In this document: in pieces, positions 1 to 6,771 of the stretch | How positions within the stretch are numbered: the stretch's first letter is position 1 | Layout of the letters: every line of letters begins with the position of its first letter | Assembly (NCBI GenBank): GCA_003644825.1 | Contig: QNDJ01000020.1 | Location: 1-11,097 of the forward strand | Direction of reading: 5' to 3' | Length of the DNA: 11,097 nt | Source: B21-G16 sp003644825 [NCBI: Candidatus Zhuqueibacterota bacterium] | Lineage (GTDB): Bacteria > SM23-31 > B21-G16 | Program-made: the position numbers and the translations under genes | Notes under the pieces: model-generated | Database searches by the model: none | Told to the model about the DNA's origin: nothing | The model's input: the letters and a program-made list of their open reading frames with translations, nothing else

Positions 1-1
1 A

Positions 2-247
2 ACTAAAATAAATGGTAAAAATATAATAATAAATGCAGATTTAATCGAGTTCATAGAATCTACACCGGATACAATTATTACTACAACAACAGGAAAAAAA
101 ATCATAGTGAATGATTCTGTTAGAGATGTGATAGTTAAAGTGATTAATTATAGAAGGAATTGTTTTCCATTTAAACGGATTAAACCTGTTTCAGATGATA
201 TAATTGAGGATTTAACAGATTATTATAAATCTTATTCGGATATTTAA
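2..247 (+). CDS. flbD: FlbD/SwrD-like flagellar protein, 5' end cut off by the window
   Basis: The first complete codon is at position 2 and the stop TAA is at 245-247, giving 81 visible residues. The visible N-terminus (TKINGKNIIINADLIEFIE), followed by STPDTIIT and TTGKKIIV, is the FlbD family signature: an asparagine-glycine turn, NADLIE, TPDT.I and GKK. Family members normally begin about five residues before this TKING motif, so only a handful of codons is missing. The C-terminal part (about residues 53-81, with FPFKRIKPVSDD and a tyrosine-rich tail) is not a conserved region that I recognise. Family knowledge: the Bacillus subtilis homologue SwrD is a small cytoplasmic protein that raises motor torque. 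Its position 30 nt upstream of motA fits that role. The family assignment is firm; the molecular function is inferred. Confidence 0.9.
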   Translation, partial: TKINGKNIIINADLIEFIESTPDTIITTTTGKKIIVNDSVRDVIVKVINYRRNCFPFKRIKPVSDDIIEDLTDYYKSYSDI

Positions 248-263
248 AACTATCCATTAAAAG

Positions 264-271
264 AAAAGGAG
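264..271 (+). promoter_or_regulatory. motA ribosome-binding site that decides the start
   Basis: AAAAGGAG lies 6 nt before the ATG at 278 but only 3 nt before the in-frame TTG at 275. The spacing therefore favours the ATG over the one-codon-longer reading. Confidence 0.75.
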
Positions 272-277
272 TTCTTG

Positions 278-1042
278 ATGGATTTAGCAACAATTTTAGG
301 TGTATTATTAGGAGTAGTTTTTATATTTGCATCGATTTTAATGGGGGGTTCACCGGCTTTGTTTATCAGTCCGGCTTCAGTTATGGTTACTATTGGTGGT
401 GCTTTTTCAGCTGTTCTTGTGAATTTCCCGTTAAAACAGGTGCTCGGGATTGTGGGGGTAGCAAAAAATGCAATTTTTGCCAAGGAAGAATCTCCTCACG
501 AAACAATAGCATTACTGGTAAAATTCGCTGAAAGAGCGAGGAGAGAAGGGATTCTTGCCCTCGAAAAGCAAATGGAGGAAGTAAAAGATACTTTTTTAAG
601 AAATGGTATTCAACTGGCTGTTGATGGAACGGAACCCGAACTTTTAAAAGATATTATGGAAACAGAATTGAGTTACCTTGAAGAGAGACATGCAAGAGGA
701 CGCAGTATTTTTGAGTCTCTTGGAGCTTACGCCCCAGCCTGGGGTATGATAGGTACATTAATTGGATTAATATTGATGCTTGCCAGCCTTGATAATCCTG
801 ATGCTCTGGGACCCGGGATGGCGCTTGCATTAATCACTACATTTTATGGTGCAGTTGTAGCAAATTTAATAGCTCTTCCACTGGCGGGTAAGCTTAAGGA
901 TAAATCAAAAGATGAGGTTTTAATAAGAGAACTGATGATTCAGGGAATTTTATCAATTCAGTCCGGGGATAATCCAAGAATTGTTGAACAGAAACTTAAT
1001 TCTTTTATAGCTCCTAAAGAGAGAAAATTAAGGGAGGGTTAA
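278..1042 (+). CDS. motA: Flagellar motor stator protein MotA (PomA-like)
   Basis: This is the ion-channel subunit of the stator, an inner-membrane protein that pairs with MotB and pushes on the rotor. It has 254 residues, the usual size for the family. Four membrane segments are visible at about residues 2-21, 29-50, 146-169 and 179-202, with the large cytoplasmic loop between the second and third. In that loop R88 and E96 (in RARREGILALE) match the charged rotor-contact residues of the family. The third segment carries YAPAWGMIGTLIGL with the conserved proline P153, and the fourth carries ALITTFYGAVVANLIALP. T160 and T187-T188 fall where Na+-driven PomA has threonines and E. coli MotA differs. 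The ATG at 278 is preferred over an adjacent TTG at 275 because of ribosome-binding-site spacing. motB follows after 4 nt. Confidence 0.97.
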   Translation: MDLATILGVLLGVVFIFASILMGGSPALFISPASVMVTIGGAFSAVLVNFPLKQVLGIVGVAKNAIFAKEESPHETIALLVKFAERARREGILALEKQMEEVKDTFLRNGIQLAVDGTEPELLKDIMETELSYLEERHARGRSIFESLGAYAPAWGMIGTLIGLILMLASLDNPDALGPGMALALITTFYGAVVANLIALPLAGKLKDKSKDEVLIRELMIQGILSIQSGDNPRIVEQKLNSFIAPKERKLREG

Positions 1043-1046
1043 TAAA

Positions 1047-1802
1047 ATGGCTAGAAACAAAAAAGAAGAATGCCCTCCACCTGGAGCTCCCGGCTGGATG
1101 ACGACTTATGGAGATTGTATGACCCTTTTATTAACGTTTTTTGTTCTTTTGTTATCCTTTTCTTCAATAAGGGATGCAAAATTCAGGAGGGCAATTGGTG
1201 CTTTAAAAGGAGCTCTCGGGGTTCTCCCTTATGAGCAGTCAGTTATTAAACCGAAAGAAATGCCAATACCTCAACTTTCAAATCTTATGGAAAGTGAGGT
1301 ACAGGAATCCCTTGCTGAGTTAAATGAAACAATGAATGAAATGGGGATGTCTTCTGATATAGTAAAACTCCAGTTGACTGAAGCAGGAATAAAGATAAGA
1401 TTAAGTGATACACTATTATTTGATGTGGGGCGTGCTCATATTAAACCCCAGATATATCCGATTTTACAGGTGATTGTCGGGCTTACTGAAGGCTGGCCTA
1501 ACAAAATTATAGTTGAAGGGCATACGGATGATAGACCTATCCATACTGAGGAATTTGCCTCTAACTGGGAGTTATCAGCTCAAAGAGCTATAAACGTGGT
1601 TAAGTATTTTGAAGAACTCGGTGTTGACTCAAAAAAGCTATATCCTGTTGGGAGAGGCGCAAATGATCCAATTGTTCCTAATGACACCGAAGTTAATAGA
1701 GCACTTAACAGAAGAATAGAAATTTATGTTGAGTATGACCCAAATCAGGTACCTCTGGAAACTATCCAGAAAGTAAAAAGAAGAAGTGTAAAGGAGGAAT
1801 AA
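1047..1802 (+). CDS. motB: Flagellar motor stator protein MotB (PomB-like)
   Basis: This is the peptidoglycan-anchoring stator subunit, with 251 residues. The N-terminal plug/membrane region reads CPPPGAPGWMTTYGDCMTLL and continues as a single membrane helix (about residues 22-40). D23 is the ion-binding aspartate, equivalent to D32 of E. coli MotB. The C-terminal OmpA-like peptidoglycan-binding domain spans about residues 115-230 and shows EGHTDDRPI (157-165), NWELSAQRA (173-181) and NRALNRRIEI (217-226). The stretch TFFVLLLSFS after D23, and the proline-rich PP.G.P.W start, resemble Na+-type PomB more than the E. coli H+-type protein. A GGGAGGG ribosome-binding site at 1032-1038 precedes the ATG. 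The fliL ribosome-binding site lies in its last codons. Confidence 0.97.
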   Translation: MARNKKEECPPPGAPGWMTTYGDCMTLLLTFFVLLLSFSSIRDAKFRRAIGALKGALGVLPYEQSVIKPKEMPIPQLSNLMESEVQESLAELNETMNEMGMSSDIVKLQLTEAGIKIRLSDTLLFDVGRAHIKPQIYPILQVIVGLTEGWPNKIIVEGHTDDRPIHTEEFASNWELSAQRAINVVKYFEELGVDSKKLYPVGRGANDPIVPNDTEVNRALNRRIEIYVEYDPNQVPLETIQKVKRRSVKEE

Positions 1803-1806
1803 ATTT

Positions 1807-2343
1807 ATGGAAGATGAATTACAGGAAGAAGGTTTTGGTGAAGAAAAAGCCGAAGCCGAAGTTAAAAAGAAAAAAGGGAAAAAGAACCCCCTAATTTTTG
1901 TTGTTGGATTTGTTGTGCTTGTTGTAGTTGCTTACTTTATTGTTGTTGGAGTTGTTAAACCATGGTTATTTCCGGAAAAAAAGGTAGAGGAAGGATTGAC
2001 CCAGAAAAAAGTTGAAGAACCACAGGAAAAAAAGGAATTCGGAGCTGTTTATGAAATAAAAGAAATAACTGTTAATGTAAGAGAAAGAAATAGAAGTAGA
2101 TACCTTATTGCTGATGTTGTTCTTGAGTTTGAAGAAAAAAAACTACCGAAAGGTGTTGAAGAAAGAGATAGTTATATGAGAGATGTTATTAGAGGAATTT
2201 TTGGACGTTTGACCTATGAAAAGGCGATGGATGTTACCTATGAGGATACTATTAAAGCTCAAATAAAGGAAGAAGTGAGTAAAATTTTACCTGAAAATGC
2301 TAAAATTAGAAGGGTTCTTTTGCCAAAAAAGGTTGCACAATAA
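1807..2343 (+). CDS. fliL: Flagellar basal body-associated protein FliL
   Basis: FliL is a single-pass inner-membrane protein that surrounds or supports the stator and raises torque or stator stability. The 178-residue product has a short cytoplasmic head rich in glutamate and lysine (residues 1-27) and one hydrophobic helix at about residues 28-50 ending in KPWLF. A charged linker follows, then the FliL domain, starting at about residue 78 (FGAVYEIKEITVNV) with the following strand RYLIADVVLEFE. Spacing from motB is 4 nt. The Shine-Dalgarno GGAGG at 1793-1797 lies inside motB, so translation of the two is likely coupled. The sequence of this family is poorly conserved, so the call rests on architecture, the domain start pattern and the position between motB and fliM. 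Confidence 0.93.
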   Translation: MEDELQEEGFGEEKAEAEVKKKKGKKNPLIFVVGFVVLVVVAYFIVVGVVKPWLFPEKKVEEGLTQKKVEEPQEKKEFGAVYEIKEITVNVRERNRSRYLIADVVLEFEEKKLPKGVEERDSYMRDVIRGIFGRLTYEKAMDVTYEDTIKAQIKEEVSKILPENAKIRRVLLPKKVAQ

Positions 2344-2349
2344 GGAGGT
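2344..2349 (+). promoter_or_regulatory. Strong ribosome-binding site for the TTG start of fliM
   Basis: GGAGGT starts directly after the fliL stop codon and lies 8 nt before a TTG at 2358. The near-perfect Shine-Dalgarno site may compensate for the weak start codon. The reading from TTG begins MSDILSQKEIDALL, exactly the expected FliM N-terminus, so the unusual start is well supported. Confidence 0.85.
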
Positions 2350-2357
2350 AATTTAAA

Positions 2358-3359
2358 TTGTCTGATATTCTTTCTCAGAAGGAGATTGATGCGCTTCTTT
2401 CTTCTGTATCGGAAGAGGAAGGGAAATCAACTGTTGAAAAACTAACAGAAGAGATTGAAGAAAAACCAGCAAATATTTATGATTTTAAACATCCCAATAG
2501 AGTATCCAAAGACCAGTTGCGAACTCTGCAAACAATACATGAAAGTTTTGCTAAAACTTTTAATGCATATTTGGCTGTCAGGTTAAGAACGATTGTTGAT
2601 ATAAATCTGATATCTGTTGACCAGTTACAATATTCGGAATTTATTCTTTCGATTTCTGACCCGAGTTGCATATATATATTCAGAGTGGAGGAATTAAACG
2701 GTGTGGCAATTCTTGAAATTAGCCCACAACTTGTATTGTTTGTAGTTGACAGGCTTTTTGGGGGTAAAGGTGGTTCCGGAGAAGAACCAAGAACGATTAC
2801 TTCAATTGAACAAACTGTAATGAAAAAGATAATTGAAAAAGCTCTTGAGAACCTATCTACAGCCTGGCAACAGGTAGCACCTCTTACTTTTATTCTGGAA
2901 GGATTTGAGAGTAACCCTGATGTAGTTCAAATTGCACCTCCAGGCGAAACAGTTATTACTGTTTCACTTGAAATTAAAATCCAGGATACATCAAGTCTTA
3001 TGAATATTTGTTTTCCTTATCTTATTCTTGAAGATATTATTTCGAAACTGAATGTTCAACATTTTATTTCCACTACCAAAAAAGAGGCTTCTGAGGAAGA
3101 AATTAATATCTTGACAGAGCGCCTGAAAATGACGCAACTGCCTGTCGTTTCATATCTTGGAAAAACAAGTTTGACAGTAAAGGATATATTTAATCTGGAA
3201 AAATATGATGTTATTGTAACTGATAAAAAAGTTAATGATTTAATCGAAATTTCAATAGGTGGAAATAATAAATTTCTGGGAAAACCCGGATTCAAAGGAA
3301 AGAAAAAAGCTGTAAAAATAATAAGAGAAATAAGAGAAGAAGATTTAACAAATATATAA
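2358..3359 (+). CDS. fliM: Flagellar motor switch protein FliM, TTG start
   Basis: FliM forms the middle layer of the cytoplasmic C-ring and receives phosphorylated CheY. The 333-residue protein has the three expected parts. The N-terminal CheY-binding peptide is LSQKEIDALLSS (EIDALL at 9-14). The middle domain opens with YDFKHPNRVSKDQLRTLQ (residues 41-58) and contains the LFGGKGGSG turn (133-141). The C-terminal SpoA/FliN-like domain runs from about residue 250 to 325, with LGKTSLTVKDIFNL and the closing FLGKPGFKGKKKAVKI. The start is TTG with a strong Shine-Dalgarno site; no ATG gives the conserved N-terminus. fliY follows after 18 nt. An intact CheY-binding peptide implies that this motor responds to chemotaxis signalling. 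Confidence 0.97.
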   Translation: MSDILSQKEIDALLSSVSEEEGKSTVEKLTEEIEEKPANIYDFKHPNRVSKDQLRTLQTIHESFAKTFNAYLAVRLRTIVDINLISVDQLQYSEFILSISDPSCIYIFRVEELNGVAILEISPQLVLFVVDRLFGGKGGSGEEPRTITSIEQTVMKKIIEKALENLSTAWQQVAPLTFILEGFESNPDVVQIAPPGETVITVSLEIKIQDTSSLMNICFPYLILEDIISKLNVQHFISTTKKEASEEEINILTERLKMTQLPVVSYLGKTSLTVKDIFNLEKYDVIVTDKKVNDLIEISIGGNNKFLGKPGFKGKKKAVKIIREIREEDLTNI

Positions 3360-3377
3360 ATTGTAAAAGGGGTTTTT

Positions 3378-4361
3378 ATGGCATTAGAGACTCACATAAC
3401 CGATGTTCTAACAAAAATATCAGAAAAGGAAGTTCAGGAAGTATCTGAGATTTTAGGCACTGTTATAAATAAAAAGGTTACAGTTTCCCTGGAAGGTATG
3501 GATGAATTTGATTTTTCTACTGTAAAAGAGAATTATTCTGACTCTGTACTTATGGTTTCGTGCCATCTCAGTACTGACCCTGAAGGGATTATTATGGTAT
3601 TTTTAGAGAAGCCTTTAGCTATAAAAATTTCATCCTGGATGGTAATGGCTGAACCGGTGGAGGAATTGAATGAAGAACATCTGGATTCTATTAAAGAGAT
3701 AGCTAACCAGATAGGTGGAGCACTTGCACCAATCATCAGGGATGAGCTTAATATTAATATAGAAGTTCAGGGTATAGAGAGTAAGGTGGTGGATTTAACT
3801 GAAGATATATTCAGTTATCCTGGGTTAATTGCAGAAAAGTTTAAACTTGATATTAATGGTGAGGAATCGAATATAATTTATAGAGTTTTAACATCAAGTA
3901 CTGTTGAGAGTCTCATTCCAGGTAAGGAAACTGAAGAAGAAAAACCAGAAGCAGAGGCTGAAAAGGAAAAAGGTGAGGGAGAATTTGACCTTGAAAGTAT
4001 GTTGAGTGAAGCCCAGGAAGAAATAGAGGATGTTTCTGCTCCAGCGGCTGTTGAAGAGGAAAAAAAGGAGCTGGAAAAAGCACCTGAAAAGGAAGTTTTG
4101 CCAGAAAAAATGGAATTACTGATGGATTTATCTTTTCCCGTTTCAATAGAACTGGGAAGAACAAAAATGCTTATTAAGGATATTCTGGAGTTGGGGCATG
4201 GATCAGTTATTGAGTTTGATAAACTGGCTGGTGAGCCGGTTGACCTGTTAATTAATGATAAAAAAATTGCCGAAGGGGAAGTTGTTGTTATAGATGAACA
4301 TTTTGGTATCAGAATAACAAGCCTGGTGAAACCTTCTGAGAGGCTCAGTAAACTAAAGTAA
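3378..4361 (+). CDS. fliY: Flagellar motor switch protein FliY (CheC-like domain fused to FliN domain)
   Basis: FliY replaces FliN in the lower C-ring, and in Bacillus it also dephosphorylates CheY-P. This 327-residue protein has a CheC-like domain (about residues 15-180), an acidic, lysine- and proline-containing linker (about 182-244), and a C-terminal SpoA/FliN domain (about 246-318) with [20 protein letters not shown] and [17 protein letters not shown]. In the CheC-like part, D103, E107 and N110 fit the D-x3-E-x2-N half of the phosphatase motif, but residue 133, where the proline is expected, is isoleucine. The first half-site near the N-terminus is shortened and has no matching asparagine. 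There is no EIDALL-type CheY-binding peptide at the N-terminus. The structural role is safe; phosphatase activity is doubtful. AGGGG at 3368-3372 precedes the ATG. Confidence 0.93.
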   Translation: MALETHITDVLTKISEKEVQEVSEILGTVINKKVTVSLEGMDEFDFSTVKENYSDSVLMVSCHLSTDPEGIIMVFLEKPLAIKISSWMVMAEPVEELNEEHLDSIKEIANQIGGALAPIIRDELNINIEVQGIESKVVDLTEDIFSYPGLIAEKFKLDINGEESNIIYRVLTSSTVESLIPGKETEEEKPEAEAEKEKGEGEFDLESMLSEAQEEIEDVSAPAAVEEEKKELEKAPEKEVLPEKMELLMDLSFPVSIELGRTKMLIKDILELGHGSVIEFDKLAGEPVDLLINDKKIAEGEVVVIDEHFGIRITSLVKPSERLSKLK

Positions 4362-4374
4362 TTGTGGATATATT

Positions 4375-4917
4375 ATGAGGAAATTTGTTTTTTTTACTGT
4401 GTTATTGATTTTTATAACGATGTGCCTGTCAGTTAATAATACACTAGCTCAGGAAAAGAATAATTTTTTTAACACCAGTCAGATTAGTGGTCAGGATACT
4501 ACAGGTACGGGTAGCGGTTCTGTGCTTTTTAAAAATTCTTCCGGGCCAAATTTTATTCTTCTTTTACTCAAAACTGTGGGTTCTCTAATCGTAATTACTC
4601 TTTTGATTTATCTTGTGATATTATATTTTAAAAAGTTCTATATGGGTAAGAGAGGATTGAGTGTAAATTCTTCATCAATGAAAATTATAGGAACTCTTTT
4701 TTTAGCTCCTAAGAAAACGATTTATCTTGTAAAAATTGGTAAAAAAGTAGTTGTATTAGGAGTAACTGAAAGTAATATAAATTATCTTTCTGAACTAAAT
4801 GATGAAGAGCTTGGAGAAATAAATATTGATAAAGTAGCTGTTTCAAATGGTTCTTTTTCATTTCATCTTAATGGATTTCTAAGTAAGCTTATGAGAAAGG
4901 AAAAGGCGTTAAAATGA
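4375..4917 (+). CDS. fliO: Flagellar export apparatus assembly protein FliO
   Basis: FliO helps assemble the FliP-FliQ-FliR export gate and is not part of the finished core. The 180-residue product begins with a likely cleavable signal peptide (residues 1-25, cut after TLA). A Ser/Thr/Gly/Asn-rich segment outside the membrane follows (about 27-57), then one membrane helix (about 59-86, LLLLKTVGSLIVITLLIYLV). The cytoplasmic FliO domain carries IIGTLFLAPKKTIYLVKIGKKVV and LGVTESNINYLSEL, the typical family pattern. No good Shine-Dalgarno sequence is seen; only GTGGA lies before the ATG. Its stop overlaps the fliP start in ATGA. Sequence conservation in this family is low, but the motif and the position directly before fliP are clear. 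Confidence 0.9.
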   Translation: MRKFVFFTVLLIFITMCLSVNNTLAQEKNNFFNTSQISGQDTTGTGSGSVLFKNSSGPNFILLLLKTVGSLIVITLLIYLVILYFKKFYMGKRGLSVNSSSMKIIGTLFLAPKKTIYLVKIGKKVVVLGVTESNINYLSELNDEELGEINIDKVAVSNGSFSFHLNGFLSKLMRKEKALK

Positions 4918-5675
4918 AAAGAATTTTCTGTGTAAAAAGCGTTCTGTTTTTATTATTGCTAATAGTTTTGTTATCTGGCTCGGTTAAAGCGCAGGTACCT
5001 ACAATTCCGAAAGTTACAATTGGAATTGAAAGAGCAGAAAAACCTGGTGATGTTGCTATTACACTTCAGATTCTTTTTTTAATGACGATTTTATCTCTTG
5101 CGCCAGCGTTGTTAATATTGTTGACATCTTTTACAAGGATAATAATTATATTTCATTTTATACGTCAGGCACTGGGAACTCAACAAATGCCGTCCAATCA
5201 GATTCTTATAGGTCTGGCTCTATTTTTAACATTTTTTATTATGGGTCCTGTATGGAAGGAGGTGAACAGTAAAGCCATTCAGCCGTATCTTCAGGAGAAA
5301 ATAACAAGTAAGGAAGCATTTAATGAAGCTGTTAAACCTGTAAGACACTTTATGCTAAAATTGACAAGAGAAAAAGACCTTGCGTTGTTTGTGAAGTTTG
5401 CGAATCTGAATAAACCCCAAAACCCTGATGAAATACCGACTCGTGTATTAATACCGGCTTTTGTTATTTCTGAATTGAGAATAGCTTTTCAAATCGGGTT
5501 TATTCTTTATGTTCCTTTTTTAATGATAGATATGATAGTAGCTTCTGTATTAATGAGTATGGGTATGCTTATGTTACCACCCATAATGATTTCTTTACCG
5601 TTTAAAATTTTACTTTTTGTTCTTGTAGATGGATGGTATCTGATTATTGATTCAGTAGTAACAAGCTTTCGATGA
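4914..5675 (+). CDS. fliP: Flagellar type III export gate protein FliP
   Basis: FliP is a core export-gate subunit, present in five copies in the characterised FliP5FliQ4FliR1 complex. The 253-residue protein has an N-terminal signal peptide (residues 1-26, ending SVKA), as known for FliP. Family signatures are plain: FTRIIIIFHFIRQALGTQQ (73-91), PSNQILIGLALFLTFF (93-108), PAFVISELRIAFQIGF (181-196) and the C-terminal MLMLPPIMISLPFKILLF (218-235). Several hydrophobic segments are present around residues 45-72, 94-112, 185-215 and 220-248. The start overlaps the fliO stop by 4 nt (ATGA), and AAAAGG at 4901-4906 lies 7 nt upstream, so it can be translated both by coupling and independently. Confidence 0.98.
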   Translation: MKRIFCVKSVLFLLLLIVLLSGSVKAQVPTIPKVTIGIERAEKPGDVAITLQILFLMTILSLAPALLILLTSFTRIIIIFHFIRQALGTQQMPSNQILIGLALFLTFFIMGPVWKEVNSKAIQPYLQEKITSKEAFNEAVKPVRHFMLKLTREKDLALFVKFANLNKPQNPDEIPTRVLIPAFVISELRIAFQIGFILYVPFLMIDMIVASVLMSMGMLMLPPIMISLPFKILLFVLVDGWYLIIDSVVTSFR

Positions 5676-5707
5676 CCTTTTCATTTAAGGTTATCGGCAA
5701 ATTTTGT

Positions 5708-5714
5708 GAAAGGT
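5708..5714 (+). promoter_or_regulatory. fliQ ribosome-binding site that decides the start
   Basis: GAAAGGT sits 8 nt before the ATG at 5723. It supports this start over the in-frame ATG at 5672, which overlaps the fliP stop and has no comparable site in front of it. Confidence 0.7.
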
Positions 5715-5722
5715 TTAGTAAA

Positions 5723-5992
5723 ATGACACAGGAATATATAATTTATCTTGGAAGAGAAGCGGTTTATACCGTGTTATTGGTTTCAGCACCAATGTTAGGC
5801 CTTGCACTTGTAGTAGGCCTTGCTATAGGGATTTTTCAAGCAGTAACTTCTATTAATGAGATGACACTGACATTTATACCAAAGATTATAGTTGTAATTC
5901 TGGCGCTGGTGATATTTGCGCCCTGGATGATGAATGTTCTTTTAACATTTACTATTAATTTGTTTACAATTGTTCCTAACTTTGCGAAATAA
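5723..5992 (+). CDS. fliQ: Flagellar type III export gate protein FliQ
   Basis: FliQ is the small two-helix subunit of the export gate. From the ATG at 5723 the product is 89 residues, the standard family length, and starts MTQEYIIYLGREAVYTVLL, the typical FliQ N-terminus. Two hydrophobic hairpin segments follow (about residues 15-40 and 52-80), including VGLAIGIFQAVTSINEMTL and FIPKIIVVILAL. An in-frame ATG at 5672 would overlap fliP by 4 nt and add 17 residues with no family support. I chose the later start because it matches the family and has its own Shine-Dalgarno site. A 47-nt gap to fliP results, the largest in the window. Confidence 0.95.
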   Translation: MTQEYIIYLGREAVYTVLLVSAPMLGLALVVGLAIGIFQAVTSINEMTLTFIPKIIVVILALVIFAPWMMNVLLTFTINLFTIVPNFAK

Positions 5993-5993
5993 T

Positions 5994-6764
5994 ATGTATA
6001 ATTTGAGTTTTCATCAGTTTATAGTATTTTTTCTTGGTTTTGTCAGGATTGCTACGATACTGTGTACTGTTCCTGTATTTGGATTTAATGCGGTTCCAAA
6101 TGCGGTAAAAGCTGGTCTTGCTTTTCTTGTTTCTTTAGTAATGTATCCGATAATTGATGCAGGGAATTTCAGGATTCCAATCCAGTTATGGCCTTTTATA
6201 TTTCTTGTTTTAAAAGAGGTAACAGTGGGCTTAATTATTGGTTTATCTACAGCCTTTTTATTTGTTGGTATACAAATGGCAGGTCAGTTAGTCGGGCTTG
6301 ATATGGGTTTTGGTATAGTAAATGTACTGGACCCACTAACTGGAGAACAGGTATCGATAATGGGACAGTTTCAATATGTTTTAGCCCTTATTATATTTTT
6401 GTTGATGGATGGACATCATTTTTTCTTACAGGCGATAAAGGCTTCCTATGATGTTATTCCAGTAGGTGGGGTAGTTTTCTCAAAGATGATTTCAGGTAAA
6501 ATTGTTGAAATGAGTGGAAAAATATTTATTATTGCTTTAAAAATAGGAGGACCAGCCCTTGCTGCTTTATTTCTGACAGATTTTGTTATGGGTATAGTTG
6601 CGAGAACTGTTCCACAAATGAATATTTTTATAGTTGGTTTTCCACTTAAAATCTCTGTAGGTTTGTTAATTGTAGGATTATCATTACCATTGTTTATTTA
6701 TGTATTTGATAAGCTTGTGGAAGTTTTTAAACATGATGTGGTTCAATTAATTCAAATTTTGTAA
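5994..6764 (+). CDS. fliR: Flagellar type III export gate protein FliR
   Basis: FliR is the single-copy subunit that closes the FliP/FliQ export gate. The 256-residue membrane protein starts MYNLSFHQFIVFFLGFVRIA and shows family patterns such as VFGFNAVPNAVKAGLAF (28-44), MAGQLVGLDMGFGIVNVLD (95-113) followed by PLTGEQ, and DGHHFFLQAIKASYDVIP (139-156). The ATG at 5994 comes 1 nt after the fliQ stop. A TTG at 5970, inside fliQ, would extend the frame by eight residues but has no support from the family. There is no recognisable Shine-Dalgarno sequence before the ATG, so initiation probably depends on ribosomes finishing fliQ. It is not fused to FlhB, unlike in some clostridia. Confidence 0.96.
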   Translation: MYNLSFHQFIVFFLGFVRIATILCTVPVFGFNAVPNAVKAGLAFLVSLVMYPIIDAGNFRIPIQLWPFIFLVLKEVTVGLIIGLSTAFLFVGIQMAGQLVGLDMGFGIVNVLDPLTGEQVSIMGQFQYVLALIIFLLMDGHHFFLQAIKASYDVIPVGGVVFSKMISGKIVEMSGKIFIIALKIGGPALAALFLTDFVMGIVARTVPQMNIFIVGFPLKISVGLLIVGLSLPLFIYVFDKLVEVFKHDVVQLIQIL

Positions 6765-6771
6765 TTGAAAT

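Noticed and set aside
250-483. Minus-strand open frame opposite motA, and similar minus-strand frames at 2477-2671, 3056-3295, 3533-3736, 3913-4164, 7515-7721, 8197-8400, 9649-9915 and 10255-10437
   Set aside because: All lie opposite well-conserved + strand genes. Their translations show no recognisable domain, and the + strand genes explain the sequence.
3171-3209. TTGACA with TATATT and TATGAT downstream, inside fliM
   Set aside because: The spacings are about 8 and 27 nt, not 16-18, and the region codes for the FliM SpoA domain.
5121-5152. Promoter-like TTGACA followed by AT-rich sequence inside fliP
   Set aside because: The -10 candidates (TAATTA, AATTAT) are poor. The bases encode the strongly conserved FliP segment LLTSFTRIIIIF, which explains the sequence.
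5676-5722. Possible regulatory or RNA element in the 47-nt fliP-fliQ gap
   Set aside because: It is the longest gap in the window, but I see no stem-loop or T-run, only the fliQ ribosome-binding site.
5970-5993. TTG start that would extend FliR by eight residues into fliQ
   Set aside because: It has no Shine-Dalgarno sequence, the extra residues are not FliR-like, and an ATG at 5994 gives the expected N-terminus.
6146-6153. TCCGATAA, similar to a flagellar sigma-28 -10 element, inside fliR
   Set aside because: There is no TAAA-type -35 box at the right distance, and the site lies in conserved FliR coding sequence with no gene start shortly downstream.
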